A DNA stretch of 64,000 bases from Mycolicibacterium thermoresistibile (GCF_900187065.1 NZ_LT906483.1:4092001-4156000); one strand, 5' to 3'. Positions 33,271 to 42,222 are shown, numbered from the stretch's first letter. The notes: a model not told the origin generated them from the sequence alone. Made by a program: numbers and translations.

Positions 33271-34302
33271 TCAGACGTCCGGGCAGTAGTGGATCGGCTT
33301 GCCGCGGTGCTCGACCGGCGGCAGGTTGCGCGCCGGGGTGTGCACCAGCGGCGCATCGGCCGGGATGCGGCCGGTGGCGCGGTCCCAGCCAGCCCGGGCC
33401 CGCGGATGCATCCGCCGCCGCTTCGGCAGCAGCTTGAACGCCAGGTTGACGGCGCGGCCGAACAGCCGGTGCAGCCGCTCGTCCCGCTCCGACCAGGTGT
33501 AGCCCATCAGTTCCCGCACCGGCGGGTCGTAGAGCCCGACGGTCACCCACACCGCGAACGGCCCCAGCACTTTCAGCTGCAGCTTCCACAACCAGTCCGG
33601 GATCCACTGCAGCGACGGGTGTTTCGGCATCGTCGACAGGTCGAGCACCTGGCGGGCGGCCCAGGTGTTCTCCAGCACGTTGCGGCACATGTGGTCCCAG
33701 TACTGCTGGAACTCCTCCCAGCTCCCGGGCACCGGCCGCATGCTCATGCCGTACATCCGGTACCAGGTGATGTGCTCATCGAACAGCCGGCGTTTCTGAT
33801 CCTCGGTGAGGCCGTCGCCGAAGCGTTCGGCGGTGAGGATCGTGCCCATGAAGAACGTCGAATGCGCCCAGTAGAAAACGTCGGGGTTGAGCGCGCTGTA
33901 GCGGCGCCCCTGCTCGTCGACCCCTTTGATGCCGATGTGGTAGTCGCGGACCTCGGCGCCGGTCCGCGGCGCGCGGTCGCCGTCGAACACCACGCCGCCG
34001 ATCGGATACAGCGAACGCAGCAACCGCGGGATCCGCTCGGTGAAGAAGATCGAGTGGTCCTTGACCGCCGCACCCAGCTGCGGGTGCATGTTCTGCATCG
34101 AACCGGCCCACGGCCCCTGCAGCAGGCCGCGCCAGTCACCGAAGATCTTCCAGGTCAGCGAGTCCGGCCCGAGCACCTCCGGCGGGGCGTCGTAGCCCCC
34201 GGCCGACACCGGACAGCCCGCTGCGGGCACAGTGGAGGCATCCCCCGCTGCCGGGACGGAGCCACTGGTCACTGGGCATACCTCAGAAGTATCTTGAGTC
34301 AC
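33271..34302 (-). CDS. Oxygenase MpaB/Lcp-type protein (DUF2236)
   Basis: A 343-residue protein of the MpaB/latex-clearing-protein family, whose studied members are haem b oxygenases. The core is FGDWRGLLQGPWAGSMQNMHPQLGAAV, the histidine-bearing YWAHSTFFMGTILTAERFGDGL, EHITWYRMYGMSMRPVPGSWEEF and the VRELMGYTWSERDERLHRLF end. Around 45 N-terminal residues before PPEVLGPDS are Ala/Gly/Thr-rich and not obviously a signal peptide. It is divergent from a TetR regulator 70 bp away, its likely controller. Substrate unknown. Confidence 0.87.
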   Translation of the reverse strand: MTQDTSEVCPVTSGSVPAAGDASTVPAAGCPVSAGGYDAPPEVLGPDSLTWKIFGDWRGLLQGPWAGSMQNMHPQLGAAVKDHSIFFTERIPRLLRSLYPIGGVVFDGDRAPRTGAEVRDYHIGIKGVDEQGRRYSALNPDVFYWAHSTFFMGTILTAERFGDGLTEDQKRRLFDEHITWYRMYGMSMRPVPGSWEEFQQYWDHMCRNVLENTWAARQVLDLSTMPKHPSLQWIPDWLWKLQLKVLGPFAVWVTVGLYDPPVRELMGYTWSERDERLHRLFGRAVNLAFKLLPKRRRMHPRARAGWDRATGRIPADAPLVHTPARNLPPVEHRGKPIHYCPDV

Positions 34303-34331
34303 TGGTGAACTTTCCGTTCCCGTCAGCAGGC

Positions 34332-34363
34332 AAACTGACTACGTATGTTGTCAAAGTGAGTTT
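34332..34363. promoter_or_regulatory. Imperfect inverted repeat between MpaB-like and TetR genes
   Basis: AAACTGAC at 34332-34339 and GTGAGTTT at 34356-34363 form 7 of 8 matched positions around a 16-base centre that includes TACGTA. It lies in the shared 70-bp promoter region directly before the TetR start, which suits an autoregulatory operator. Low-GC context supports a regulatory role. Confidence 0.5.
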
Positions 34364-34372
34364 AGGAGGACC

Positions 34373-34957
34373 GTGTCCACCGGTCAACGGCGGGGCCGCT
34401 GGTCTGGCGTGCCCCTGTCGGATCGTCAAACCCTCCGGCGCGAGGAGTTGATCGCCGCCGGGGTGAAGTTGCTCGGGCATCGCGAAGGCCCGGCGCTGAC
34501 GGTTCGCGCGGTGTGCCGGGAGGCCGGGCTGACCGAACGCTACTTCTACGAGAGCTTCGCCGACCGGGACGAGTTCGTCCGCGCGGTGTACGACGACGTG
34601 TGCGCGCGGGCGATGTCGACGCTGATGACGGCGGATACCCCGCGCGACGCGGTGGAGCGCTTCGTGGCGCTGATGGTCGACGATCCGGTGCGCGGACGGG
34701 TGCTGTTGCTGGCGCCGGAGGTGGAGCCGGTGCTGACCCGGTCGGGCGCCAAGTGGATGCCGAACTTCATCGACCTGCTGCAGCGCAAGCTGACCCGCAT
34801 CACCGACCCGGCGCTGCAGGCGATGGTGGCCACCGGTCTGATCGGGGCGCTGACGGCGTTGTTCACCGCCTATCTCGACGGCCGGCTGGCCGCCACCCGC
34901 GAGCAGTTCATCGACTACTGCGTGGGGATCCTGCTCAACCCGGTGGCGAGCTACTGA
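34373..34957 (+). CDS. TetR-family transcriptional regulator
   Basis: A 194-residue repressor-type protein. The N-terminal helix-turn-helix is RREELIAAGVKLLG, then GPALTVRAVCREAGLTERYFYESFADRDEFVRAVYDD. The remaining all-helical ligand domain is variable. The GTG at 34373 is placed five bases after AGGAGGA. It probably regulates the divergent MpaB-like gene and itself. The 3' end overlaps a convergent small exported protein gene by seven bases. Confidence 0.92.
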   Translation: MSTGQRRGRWSGVPLSDRQTLRREELIAAGVKLLGHREGPALTVRAVCREAGLTERYFYESFADRDEFVRAVYDDVCARAMSTLMTADTPRDAVERFVALMVDDPVRGRVLLLAPEVEPVLTRSGAKWMPNFIDLLQRKLTRITDPALQAMVATGLIGALTALFTAYLDGRLAATREQFIDYCVGILLNPVASY

Positions 34958-35349
34958 TCGCCGTCCCGCCCGGTGTCCGACGCCGCGGCCCCGGGTTCGG
35001 GGGTCTGGGACCGGGGAGCCACATCGCAGTTGACGCTCAGCTGGACCTCGCCGCCGTCGGCGTAGTACTGCGGGTACTCCTCGTCGACCGTGGCGGGCCG
35101 CAGCGCCGACACCTCACGCATGTTCGTGACGATGCACTGCTCGAGCGGGAGGTTGTTGCCGACCACGGCGCCGATCACGACCGTGCGCCCCGCGTCCCGC
35201 AGCGACGAGGCGGCGTCGCCGAATGGTTCGCCGACCACCGTAGGGTCGGCGGTCGCCGGGCCCGATCCGAAGAGTCCGGCGCCGAGCAGCAGGGCCAGCC
35301 CACATCCCGCCGCCCCGAGGCCCAGTCGGTGTTCGCAGAGAGTGTTCAC
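34951..35349 (-). CDS. Small exported PASTA-like cysteine protein, paralogue A
   Basis: A 132-residue protein with a signal peptide (about residues 10-35, LGLGAAGCGLALLLGAGLF to ATADP). The mature part TVVGEPFGDAASSLRDAG, then LEQCIVTNM and EVQLSVNCD, follows one pattern shared with the next two genes upstream: a PASTA-like beta-alpha-beta start, a CIVT motif and an LNC/VNC motif whose cysteines should pair. The C-terminus is Pro/Ala-rich. It is the last of three tandem paralogues. Function unknown. Confidence 0.75.
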   Translation of the reverse strand: MNTLCEHRLGLGAAGCGLALLLGAGLFGSGPATADPTVVGEPFGDAASSLRDAGRTVVIGAVVGNNLPLEQCIVTNMREVSALRPATVDEEYPQYYADGGEVQLSVNCDVAPRSQTPEPGAAASDTGRDGDQ

Positions 35350-35448
35350 GGCGCGCCCCCATGTCGATCCGGTGTGATGTCACCGGATACACGCGACACA
35401 CGCGGGCGAAACCCGATTCACCGGATCGGGCCCGGCTCTCCCCCGGCT

Positions 35449-35859
35449 CTACTCGGCGGATTCGGACGCCGCGGCGAGGGCGGCTCGGGCTTCCTCGGCC
35501 TGCTTGGCCGCCCGGCCCTCGGGGCTGAGCACCGACGCGCCCGGATCGGTCGCGGTGGCGCGGGCGCCGTTGCAGTTCAGCGCGACCATCACCTCGCCGT
35601 CGTCGGGCACGAACTCGTCACCGGCGTCCCGGACGAACGACGCCTCCCACGCGTTCGTGACGATGCATTCGTCGTCGGACAACTGGGTCCCCACCCGCGA
35701 CGCCACCCGCGGTGTGCCGCCGGCATCCTCGATGGCCTGCGCTGCGTCCGCATACGGCTGGCCCACCACCGCGGGCACCGCCGCCGCCGTCGCCGCGCCG
35801 CCGATGGCCAACATGCCCCCGGCCACGATCGCGCCTGCGCAAAGACCCCACTGCTTCAT
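35449..35859 (-). CDS. Small exported PASTA-like cysteine protein, paralogue B
   Basis: A 136-residue exported protein: signal peptide LCAGAIVAGGMLAIGGAATAAA, then VPAVVGQPYADAAQAIEDAG, LSDDECIVTNAWEASFVRD and EVMVALNCNGA. The tail is a charged Ala/Glu-rich helix (EGRAAKQAEEARAALAAAS). The domain resembles a single PASTA repeat (a penicillin-binding/peptidoglycan-sensing module) with an added disulfide. It is separated from paralogue A by 99 bp and from C by 187 bp. Confidence 0.76.
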   Translation of the reverse strand: MKQWGLCAGAIVAGGMLAIGGAATAAAVPAVVGQPYADAAQAIEDAGGTPRVASRVGTQLSDDECIVTNAWEASFVRDAGDEFVPDDGEVMVALNCNGARATATDPGASVLSPEGRAAKQAEEARAALAAASESAE

Positions 35860-35935
35860 AGACCCCGCCCTCCGAAATATCGGTGATTCCGGGCGAAAGC
35901 CTACCGGCGAGCAACAGACCTCGCAGCGCGAGCAG

Positions 35936-35957
35936 GGCGTTGTGCTGCGACAACGCC
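35936..35957. terminator. Hairpin between paralogues B and C
   Basis: GGCGTTGT and ACAACGCC form a perfect 8-bp stem around GCTGCG, about 90 bases downstream of paralogue C. It may end that transcript; no T-tract follows. Confidence 0.42.
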
Positions 35958-36046
35958 AGCAAAGATGCCGCCTGGTTAACTCTTTGCAAACTGCGTGTTA
36001 GGCACGGGTTTCGCTCAGGGAAATCAAAACTCCACCGGCGCGCATC

Positions 36047-36526
36047 TCAGCCGCTGTAGGAGCACAGGTCCGAGTGCCGCTGGCAAAACCGGATGCAGAA
36101 GGCCTGGGTGTCGGCGGACTCCTCGCAGACCTCCGGATTGCGGTTGATCAGCCGGGCGTTGTGCTCGACCGTCTTCCAGGACTTACCCTCCTCGGTGGTC
36201 ACCGAGTTCCCGGGCCGGCCCGCTGCCGCGACGCGGGCGTTGCAGTTCAGCACGAGCATCACTTCTCGAGTGCCGGAAGGAAATCCCTGCGCGTCCCGCA
36301 CGAAGGAGCCGTCCCAGGCATCGGTCACGATGCAGTCGCCCTCGCTGAGCTGGCTGCCGTAGCGGGCGGCGATGACCGGCCGGCCGTTCTGCCGTTCGAT
36401 CACCGAGGCCGCCTCGTCGTAGGTTCGGCCGGACACGTTCGGGGCCGCTGCCGCTCCACCCGCTCCGCTGACCGCTAACCCCGTCGCCATGACCAGACCC
36501 GCGATGAGAACGATGAACCGTCGCAC
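36047..36526 (-). CDS. Small exported PASTA-like cysteine protein, paralogue C
   Basis: A 159-residue exported protein. The signal peptide is FIVLIAGLVMATGLAVSG; the shared domain is PNVSGRTYDEAASVIERQNG, LSEGDCIVTDAWDGSFVRD and EVMLVLNCNARV. Unlike A and B it has a C-terminal extension with four further cysteines (VCEESADTQAFCIRFCQRHSDLC in part), so six in the mature protein. The GTG at 36526 with TAGGAG just upstream is preferred to a frame open to 36601. Function unknown. Confidence 0.75.
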   Translation of the reverse strand: MRRFIVLIAGLVMATGLAVSGAGGAAAAPNVSGRTYDEAASVIERQNGRPVIAARYGSQLSEGDCIVTDAWDGSFVRDAQGFPSGTREVMLVLNCNARVAAAGRPGNSVTTEEGKSWKTVEHNARLINRNPEVCEESADTQAFCIRFCQRHSDLCSYSG

Positions 36527-36662
36527 GTGGCTCCTAACGCTTCTATTTTGCTTTTCAACCACTTTCACCGGCCGGAAACGGTCCCGGACCCGAGTCAGCA
36601 AATGTTACCGCGCGGTCTGCCCGCAAGATGTGTTGTTTGTCTCAAAACCTCATGACAGTAGC

Positions 36663-36674
36663 GATATCGATATC
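36663..36674. promoter_or_regulatory. Perfect 12-bp palindrome upstream of desA1
   Basis: GATATCGATATC lies about 90 bp before the desA1 start in a locally AT-richer region. A direct repeat TACA(C)AGATA occurs at 36711-36720 and 36741-36748 around the likely -10 TACTCT (36719-36724). In M. tuberculosis desA1 is repressed by the TetR-type regulator MadR; whether either motif is its site is unknown. Confidence 0.4.
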
Positions 36675-36765
36675 CCGCGACCGGGCCCGGCAACTTGAAT
36701 GTCACCGAAGTACACAGATACTCTGAGTGCTACTGGCAGGTACAGATAAATTGGAGGGGCCCCTG

Positions 36766-37770
36766 ATGCACGAGAACTTGACCGACCTGCACCTCCTACG
36801 GGAGCTGGAGCCGGTCGTCGAGAAGCTGCTCAACCGGCACCTGTCCATGTCCAAGGACTGGAACCCGCACGACTACATCCCATGGTCGGACGGGAAGAAC
36901 TACTACGCGCTGGGCGGTCAGGACTGGTATCCGGAAGAGGCCAAGCTCTCCGAGGTGGCCCAGACGGCAATGGTGCAGAACCTGCTCACCGAGGACAACC
37001 TCCCTGCCTATCACCGCGAGATCGCGATGAACCTCGGGATGGACGGGGCCTGGGGCCAGTGGGTGAACCGCTGGACCGCCGAGGAGAATCGGCACGGCAT
37101 CTCGCTGCGGGACTATCTGGTCGTCACCCGCGCCTGCGACCCGGTCGAGCTGGAGGAACTGCGGGTCGAGCAGATGACCCGGGGCTTCTCCCCCGGCCAG
37201 AACCAGCAGGGCGACCTGTTCGCCGAGAGCCTGTTCGACTCGGTCATCTACGTGACCTTCCAGGAGCTCGCCACCCGGGTGTCGCACCGCAACACCGGTA
37301 AGGCCTGCAACGAGACGGTCGCCGACCAGCTGCTGGCCCGGATCTCCGCGGACGAGAACCTGCACATGATCTTCTACCGCGACGTCTCGGAGGCCGGCTT
37401 CGAGATCGCGCCGGACCAGGCCATGCACTCGCTGCACCGGGTGCTGCGCAACTTCAAGATGCCCGGATTCACCGTTCCGGAGTTCCGGCGCAAGGCCGTG
37501 GTCATCGCCGTGGGCGGTGTCTACGATCCGCGCATCCACCTCGACGACGTCGTGATGCCGGTGCTGAAGAAGTGGCGGATCTTCGAACGCGAGGACTTCA
37601 CCGGCGAGGCCGCGCGGATGCGCGACGACCTCGGCAAGCTCGTCGAGGAGCTGGAGGAGGCCTGCGAGAAGTTCGAGGTGTCCAAGCAGCGCCGCCTGGA
37701 GCGCGAGGCACGGCAGGCCGAGAAGGCTGCCGAAAAGAAGAAGTCGTTCGCGGCGTCCACGGCGTCATGA
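36766..37770 (+). CDS. desA1: Acyl-ACP desaturase DesA1
   Basis: A 334-residue soluble diiron desaturase that introduces a double bond in long-chain acyl-ACP, an essential step of mycolic acid synthesis in mycobacteria. The iron ligands sit in EENRH (residues 106-110) and DENLH (196-200). The rest of the four-helix core (LHLLRELEPVVEKLLNRHL, DWNPHDYIPWSDGKNY) is standard. The C-terminus is Lys/Glu/Ala-rich. The ATG at 36766 follows GGAGGGGCC; an upstream in-frame GTG at 36727 lacks a site. dusB starts four bases after the stop. Confidence 0.95.
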   Translation: MHENLTDLHLLRELEPVVEKLLNRHLSMSKDWNPHDYIPWSDGKNYYALGGQDWYPEEAKLSEVAQTAMVQNLLTEDNLPAYHREIAMNLGMDGAWGQWVNRWTAEENRHGISLRDYLVVTRACDPVELEELRVEQMTRGFSPGQNQQGDLFAESLFDSVIYVTFQELATRVSHRNTGKACNETVADQLLARISADENLHMIFYRDVSEAGFEIAPDQAMHSLHRVLRNFKMPGFTVPEFRRKAVVIAVGGVYDPRIHLDDVVMPVLKKWRIFEREDFTGEAARMRDDLGKLVEELEEACEKFEVSKQRRLEREARQAEKAAEKKKSFAASTAS

Positions 37771-37774
37771 CCGC

Positions 37775-38935
37775 ATGACGGTCGCAGCCGACACTCGACC
37801 GCTGCGGATCGGATCCATCGAACTCGCCAGTCCGGTCGTGCTGGCCCCGATGGCCGGTGTGACCAATGTGGCGTTCCGGACGCTGTGCCGGGAACTCGAG
37901 ATCGCCCGGGCCGGCACGGTCAGTGGTCTGTACGTGTGCGAGATGGTGACCGCGCGCGCCCTGGTGGAGCGCCACCCGGCGACCATGCACATGACGACAT
38001 TCGGCCCGTCCGAGACGCCGCGGTCACTGCAGCTGTACAGCGTCGATCCGGACTACACCTACCGGGCGGCGAAGATGATCGCCGACGAGAACCTGGCCGA
38101 CCACATCGACATGAACTTCGGCTGCCCGGTGCCGAAGGTCACCCGCCGGGGCGGTGGCGCCGCGCTGCCCTACAAGCGCCGGCTGTTCGGCCGGATCGTC
38201 GCGGCGGCGGTGGCGGCGACGGAGGGCACCGGCATCCCGGTGACGGTGAAGTTCCGGGTCGGCATCGACGACGAACACCACACCCACCTCGATGCCGGGC
38301 GGATCGCCGCCGAGGAGGGCGCCGCCGCGGTCGCCCTGCACGCCCGCACCGCGGCCCAACGCTATTCCGGCACGGCGGACTGGTCGCAGATCGCCGCGCT
38401 CAAAGCGCATGTGCCCGACATCCCGGTGCTGGGTAACGGCGACATCTTCGAGGCGTCCGATGCGGTGGCGATGATGGCCGAGACCGGCTGCGACGGCGTG
38501 GTGATCGGCCGCGGCTGTCTGGGCCGGCCGTGGTTGTTCGCCGAATTGTCCGCCGCGTTTGCCGGCAGGGACATTCCGACGCCGCCGACCCTGGGCGAGG
38601 TGGCCGGGATCATCCGCCGCCATGCAGAGCTGTTGGCCGCACACTTCGGCGAGGACAAGGGCCTGCGCGACATGCGCAAGCACATCGCCTGGTACCTGCA
38701 CGGCTTCCCGGCCGGCGCCGAGCTGCGCCGGTCGCTGGCGTTGGTCAGGACCCTGGCCGAACTGGACGACCTGCTCGCTCAACTCGATCCGACGGTGCCG
38801 TTCCCACCAGCGGCGACGGGTCCGCGAGGCCGCCAGGGATCGGCGGCGTCGGTGACGCTGCCCGAGGGCTGGCTGGACGATCCGGACGACTGCACGGTGC
38901 CCGCCGGCGCGGACGTCATGCACTCCGGTGGCTGA
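37775..38935 (+). CDS. dusB: tRNA-dihydrouridine synthase (DusB family)
   Basis: A 386-residue FMN enzyme that reduces uridines in tRNA D-loops. It starts IGSIELASPVVLAPMAGVTNVAFR, the FMN-binding strand, and has the catalytic cysteine at residue 117 in IDMNFGCPVPKVTRRGGGAA. VALHARTAAQRYSGTADW, PVLGNGDIFEASDA and VVIGRGCLGRPWLF are further family motifs. About 50 extra residues at the C-terminus are Pro-rich. It follows desA1 by four bases and is probably co-transcribed. Confidence 0.94.
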   Translation: MTVAADTRPLRIGSIELASPVVLAPMAGVTNVAFRTLCRELEIARAGTVSGLYVCEMVTARALVERHPATMHMTTFGPSETPRSLQLYSVDPDYTYRAAKMIADENLADHIDMNFGCPVPKVTRRGGGAALPYKRRLFGRIVAAAVAATEGTGIPVTVKFRVGIDDEHHTHLDAGRIAAEEGAAAVALHARTAAQRYSGTADWSQIAALKAHVPDIPVLGNGDIFEASDAVAMMAETGCDGVVIGRGCLGRPWLFAELSAAFAGRDIPTPPTLGEVAGIIRRHAELLAAHFGEDKGLRDMRKHIAWYLHGFPAGAELRRSLALVRTLAELDDLLAQLDPTVPFPPAATGPRGRQGSAASVTLPEGWLDDPDDCTVPAGADVMHSGG

Positions 38936-39136
38936 CTCGTGCCGATTTCGAGACAGCTCTGACACCTCGGATTTCCGGATGCCTGAGTACCATGGGGTCG
39001 CAGTCGAAGGTGGCTTCAACGGTGAAGCCTGCCCCGGTGCTGGATTTTCTCTGAAATCGCTCAGTGCTACGTTCCTCAGTGCTGCTGATGTACAGCGGGA
39101 CGCACCACGTACGCAGAGTCGGAGGCCGTTTAGGAC

Positions 39137-41464
39137 ATGAGTGACGGCGACAACGCCACTCCTGACCGCCGGCGACCGCATGCGGAAGGTGCCGACGATT
39201 CGGTAAACCAATGGCTTACCCGAAGTCCGCGGCCCACACCAGGCGCCGCGCCGTGGGAGCGCGGCCGGGATTTCCGTGATCTCTCCGGCCACGGCGCCGG
39301 CGCCGCCGACAACCAGCCGGACCCCGACGTCGCGTCCGATCCCGCCGCCGACGATCCCGGCGGACCCTCCGGTGACCACAGGGCCGGCGTCACCGTCGCC
39401 GATCTGATCGCCAAGGTGGCCGCCGACGGGCACGTACCCCGGCGCCGACGCCGACGCCGCGCCGCTGAACCTGATCCCGAACCGGCCGACCTCCCCGCTG
39501 AGCCCCCGGAGCCTGCTGAGCCCCCTGAGTCTGCCCAGCCCACCGGGGCCCACCCCGAAGCGCCCCAAGCACCCCAAACACCCCCCGCTCCCGCAGCCGA
39601 TGACTTCTCCCGGCATGACCTGACCCAGGTCCTCGAGCCGATCTCGGAGGCACCCGCCGAGTCGTACTTCGCCGGTTCGGCCGACGAGGATCCGTTCGCC
39701 GGTTCGGCCGAGCACTTCGGCGGCTCCCCCGATCCCGACAACGCCGACACCGTCGTGCTGCCGGCGGTCGCCGCCTACGCCGGTGAGCTGCCCGTCCTCG
39801 GTACCGCGCGCGACGATCTGCATGACACGAGGCGGGTGGGACCGGTCCGGGTCGGATCACCGCGCCGCAGCGCCCCGGACCGCCCGAAGTCCCGGCGGCG
39901 CCGCAGACGGGCGCTGCTGGCCGGCCGGGCCGCGGCCGCGCTGGTGGCCGCATCGGCGCTGGTGCTGACCGGTGGCGCGTGGCAGTGGCAGACCTCGAAG
40001 AACAGCAGCCTGAACCGGGTCTCCGCGCTGGACCGGGATTCCCGCGACATCCTCGACCCCAACGCCCAGTTCGGCGACGAGAACTTCCTGATCGTCGGTG
40101 TCGACAGCCGCATCGGCAAGAACGCCGAGATGGGTGCGGGCGACACCAGCGACGCGGCCGGGGTGCGGTCCGACACCGTGATCCTGGTCAACATCCCGGC
40201 CAACCGGAAACGGGTGGTGGCGGTGTCGTTCCCGCGCGACCTGGCCATCGAACCGATGAAGTGCGAGCCGTGGGATCCGGAGACCGGTGAGTACGGGCCG
40301 GTGTGGTACGAGGACTCCCAGAGCTACGGGCCCGAGGAGGTGTACACCGAGTACAAACTCAACTCGGCGTACGCGTTCGGCGGCCCGAAGTGCCTGGTCA
40401 AAGTCATTCAGAAGCTGTCCGGCCTGTCCATCAACCGGTTCATGGCGGTCGACTTCGCCGGCTTCTCCAACATGGTCGACGCGCTCGGCGGTGTCGAGGT
40501 CTGCACCACCGAACCGCTCACCGACTACGAACTGGGCACCATCATCCCGACCGCCGGCCGCCACATCGTCGACGGTCAGACCGCGCTGAACTACGTGCGG
40601 GCCCGGCAGGTGACCACCGAGTACAACGGCGACTACGGCCGGATCAAGCGTCAGCAACTGTTCCTGTCCTCGTTGCTGCGGTCGCTGATCTCCAAGGAGG
40701 TCTTCTTCTCGCTGTCGAAGCTCAACAACGTCGTCGACATGTTCATCGACGACAGCTACGTCGACAACATCGACACCCGGGACCTGGTGCAGCTGGGACA
40801 GTCCATCCAGGGGGTGAACGCGGGCCGGATCACGTTCGTCACGGTGCCCACCGGTGAGACCGACGAGTACGGCAACGAACCGCCGCGCACCGCCGACATG
40901 CGGGCGCTGTTCGACGCGATCATCAACGACACCCCGCTGCCCGGGGAGAAGAACCCGGACAACACCCCGGTGCCCGGCACGCCGGAGTCGGCCACCACGA
41001 CCACCACCGCCCCGGACAGCCTCTCCGCCTCCGGTCCGAGCACCAGCGTCGTCGACGCCGTCGCCACCGATCCGCAGGACGTCACGGTCCAGGTGTCCAA
41101 CTCCACCGGCATCTCCGGGCTGGCCGCCGGCGCCGCGCAGGTGCTCGAGCAGTACGGCTTCAACGTCGCAGAACCGAACGACTACCCGACGCCGCTGAGC
41201 GAGACCACCGTGATGTTCTCCCCCGGCAACGAGCAGGCCGCCGCCACGGTGGCCTCCGCGTTCGGCGAGCCGACCATCGAGCAGGTCAACGGCATGGGCA
41301 ACACGGTCCGGGTGGTGCTGGGCAGCGACTTCTACTCGGTGCAGCCGCCGTCGCCCAGCGGCGAGCCGGTGCAGGTCCAGGTGGTGCGGGGCACCAGCAC
41401 CTCGACCACCAAACTGCCCGAGGACCTGACCGTCACCAACGCCGCGGACAGCACCTGCGACTGA
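39137..41464 (+). CDS. LytR-CpsA-Psr (LCP) phosphotransferase with LytR_C domain
   Basis: A 775-residue membrane-anchored enzyme of the family that attaches arabinogalactan to peptidoglycan in mycobacteria. Residues 1-255 form a cytoplasmic Pro/Asp-rich tail with basic clusters; one membrane helix follows (RAAAALVAASALVLTGGAW). The LCP domain covers about 310-560, with NFLIVGVDSR, RSDTVILVNIPANRKRVVAVSFPRD, INRFMAVDFAGFSNMVDALGGV and HIVDGQTALNYVRARQ. A LytR_C domain follows at about 645-740 (VTVQVSNSTGISGLAAGA), then a Thr-rich end. The long N-tail matches the Rv0822c type. Confidence 0.93.
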   Translation: MSDGDNATPDRRRPHAEGADDSVNQWLTRSPRPTPGAAPWERGRDFRDLSGHGAGAADNQPDPDVASDPAADDPGGPSGDHRAGVTVADLIAKVAADGHVPRRRRRRRAAEPDPEPADLPAEPPEPAEPPESAQPTGAHPEAPQAPQTPPAPAADDFSRHDLTQVLEPISEAPAESYFAGSADEDPFAGSAEHFGGSPDPDNADTVVLPAVAAYAGELPVLGTARDDLHDTRRVGPVRVGSPRRSAPDRPKSRRRRRRALLAGRAAAALVAASALVLTGGAWQWQTSKNSSLNRVSALDRDSRDILDPNAQFGDENFLIVGVDSRIGKNAEMGAGDTSDAAGVRSDTVILVNIPANRKRVVAVSFPRDLAIEPMKCEPWDPETGEYGPVWYEDSQSYGPEEVYTEYKLNSAYAFGGPKCLVKVIQKLSGLSINRFMAVDFAGFSNMVDALGGVEVCTTEPLTDYELGTIIPTAGRHIVDGQTALNYVRARQVTTEYNGDYGRIKRQQLFLSSLLRSLISKEVFFSLSKLNNVVDMFIDDSYVDNIDTRDLVQLGQSIQGVNAGRITFVTVPTGETDEYGNEPPRTADMRALFDAIINDTPLPGEKNPDNTPVPGTPESATTTTTAPDSLSASGPSTSVVDAVATDPQDVTVQVSNSTGISGLAAGAAQVLEQYGFNVAEPNDYPTPLSETTVMFSPGNEQAAATVASAFGEPTIEQVNGMGNTVRVVLGSDFYSVQPPSPSGEPVQVQVVRGTSTSTTKLPEDLTVTNAADSTCD

Positions 41465-41493
41465 CCGACCAGAACACCGTCGGTCCAGGTCGC

Positions 41494-41511
41494 ATTCACC
41501 ACGCGTTTACC
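41494..41511 (+). promoter_or_regulatory. RegX3/PhoB-type box upstream of phoU
   Basis: ATTCACC-ACGC-GTTTACC is two 7-base direct half-sites with 11-bp spacing. It has the same architecture as the box upstream of pstS at 47111-47128 in this window. It lies 44 bases upstream of the predicted leaderless start of phoU, a normal activator position. Confidence 0.65.
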
Positions 41512-41542
41512 CGGCGTGCTGCCTTCCTTGACCCGTACACCG

Positions 41543-41548
41543 TAGGGT
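41543..41548 (+). promoter_or_regulatory. -10 element for leaderless phoU
   Basis: TAGGGT is followed by six bases and the ATG at 41555, and no ribosome binding site precedes the ATG. Transcription would therefore start at the start codon. Confidence 0.55.
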
Positions 41549-41554
41549 GGGTTC

Positions 41555-42220
41555 ATGCGGACTGCGTACCACGAGCAGCTGGCGGACCTGAACGAGCAGC
41601 TCGCCGACATGTGCAAACTGGCCGGTGTGGCGATGGAACGCGCCACCCAGGCCCTGCTCCAGGCCGACCTCGAGCTCGCCGAACAGGTCATCAGCGACCA
41701 CGAGAAGATCAGCGCGATGAGCGCCCGCGCCGAGGAGACGGCGTTCGTGCTGCTGGCTCTGCAGGCGCCGGTGGCCGGCGATCTGCGCACCATCGTGAGT
41801 TCGCTGCAGATCGTGGCCGACGTCGACCGGATGGGCGCCTTGGCCCTGCACGTCGCCAAGATCGCCCGGCGCCGACACCCCCAGCATGCGCTGCCCGAGG
41901 AGGTCAACGGCTACTTCGCGGAGATGGGCCGGGTGGCTGTGGAGTTGGGCAACTCCGCCGAGCAGGCGTTGCGGACCCGCGACCCGGAGCGGGCCGCCCA
42001 GATCCGCGATGACGACGACGCGATGGACGATCTGCACCGCCACCTGTTCACCGTGCTGATGGACCGGGAATGGAAGCACGGGGTGGCCGCGGCCGTCGAC
42101 GTGACCTTGCTGGGCCGGTTCTACGAGCGCTTCGCCGACCACGCGGTCGAGGTGGCCCGGCGGGTGATCTTCCAGGTGACCGGGGAGTTCCCGGAACCGG
42201 AGACCATGCACGCGCACTAG
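41555..42220 (+). CDS. phoU: Phosphate signalling protein PhoU (PhoY)
   Basis: A 221-residue all-helical protein that couples the Pst transporter to the SenX3-RegX3 two-component system. Two PhoU repeats are visible, with the metal-binding E/DxxxD motifs in DLNEQLADMCKLAGVAMERA and LQIVADVDRMGALALHVAKIARRR in the first repeat, and EMGRVAVELGNSAEQAL and VTLLGRFYERFADHAVEVARRV in the second. It matches M. tuberculosis PhoY2 in size and place. The next gene starts two bases after its stop. Confidence 0.94.
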   Translation: MRTAYHEQLADLNEQLADMCKLAGVAMERATQALLQADLELAEQVISDHEKISAMSARAEETAFVLLALQAPVAGDLRTIVSSLQIVADVDRMGALALHVAKIARRRHPQHALPEEVNGYFAEMGRVAVELGNSAEQALRTRDPERAAQIRDDDDAMDDLHRHLFTVLMDREWKHGVAAAVDVTLLGRFYERFADHAVEVARRVIFQVTGEFPEPETMHAH

Positions 42221-42222
42221 TC

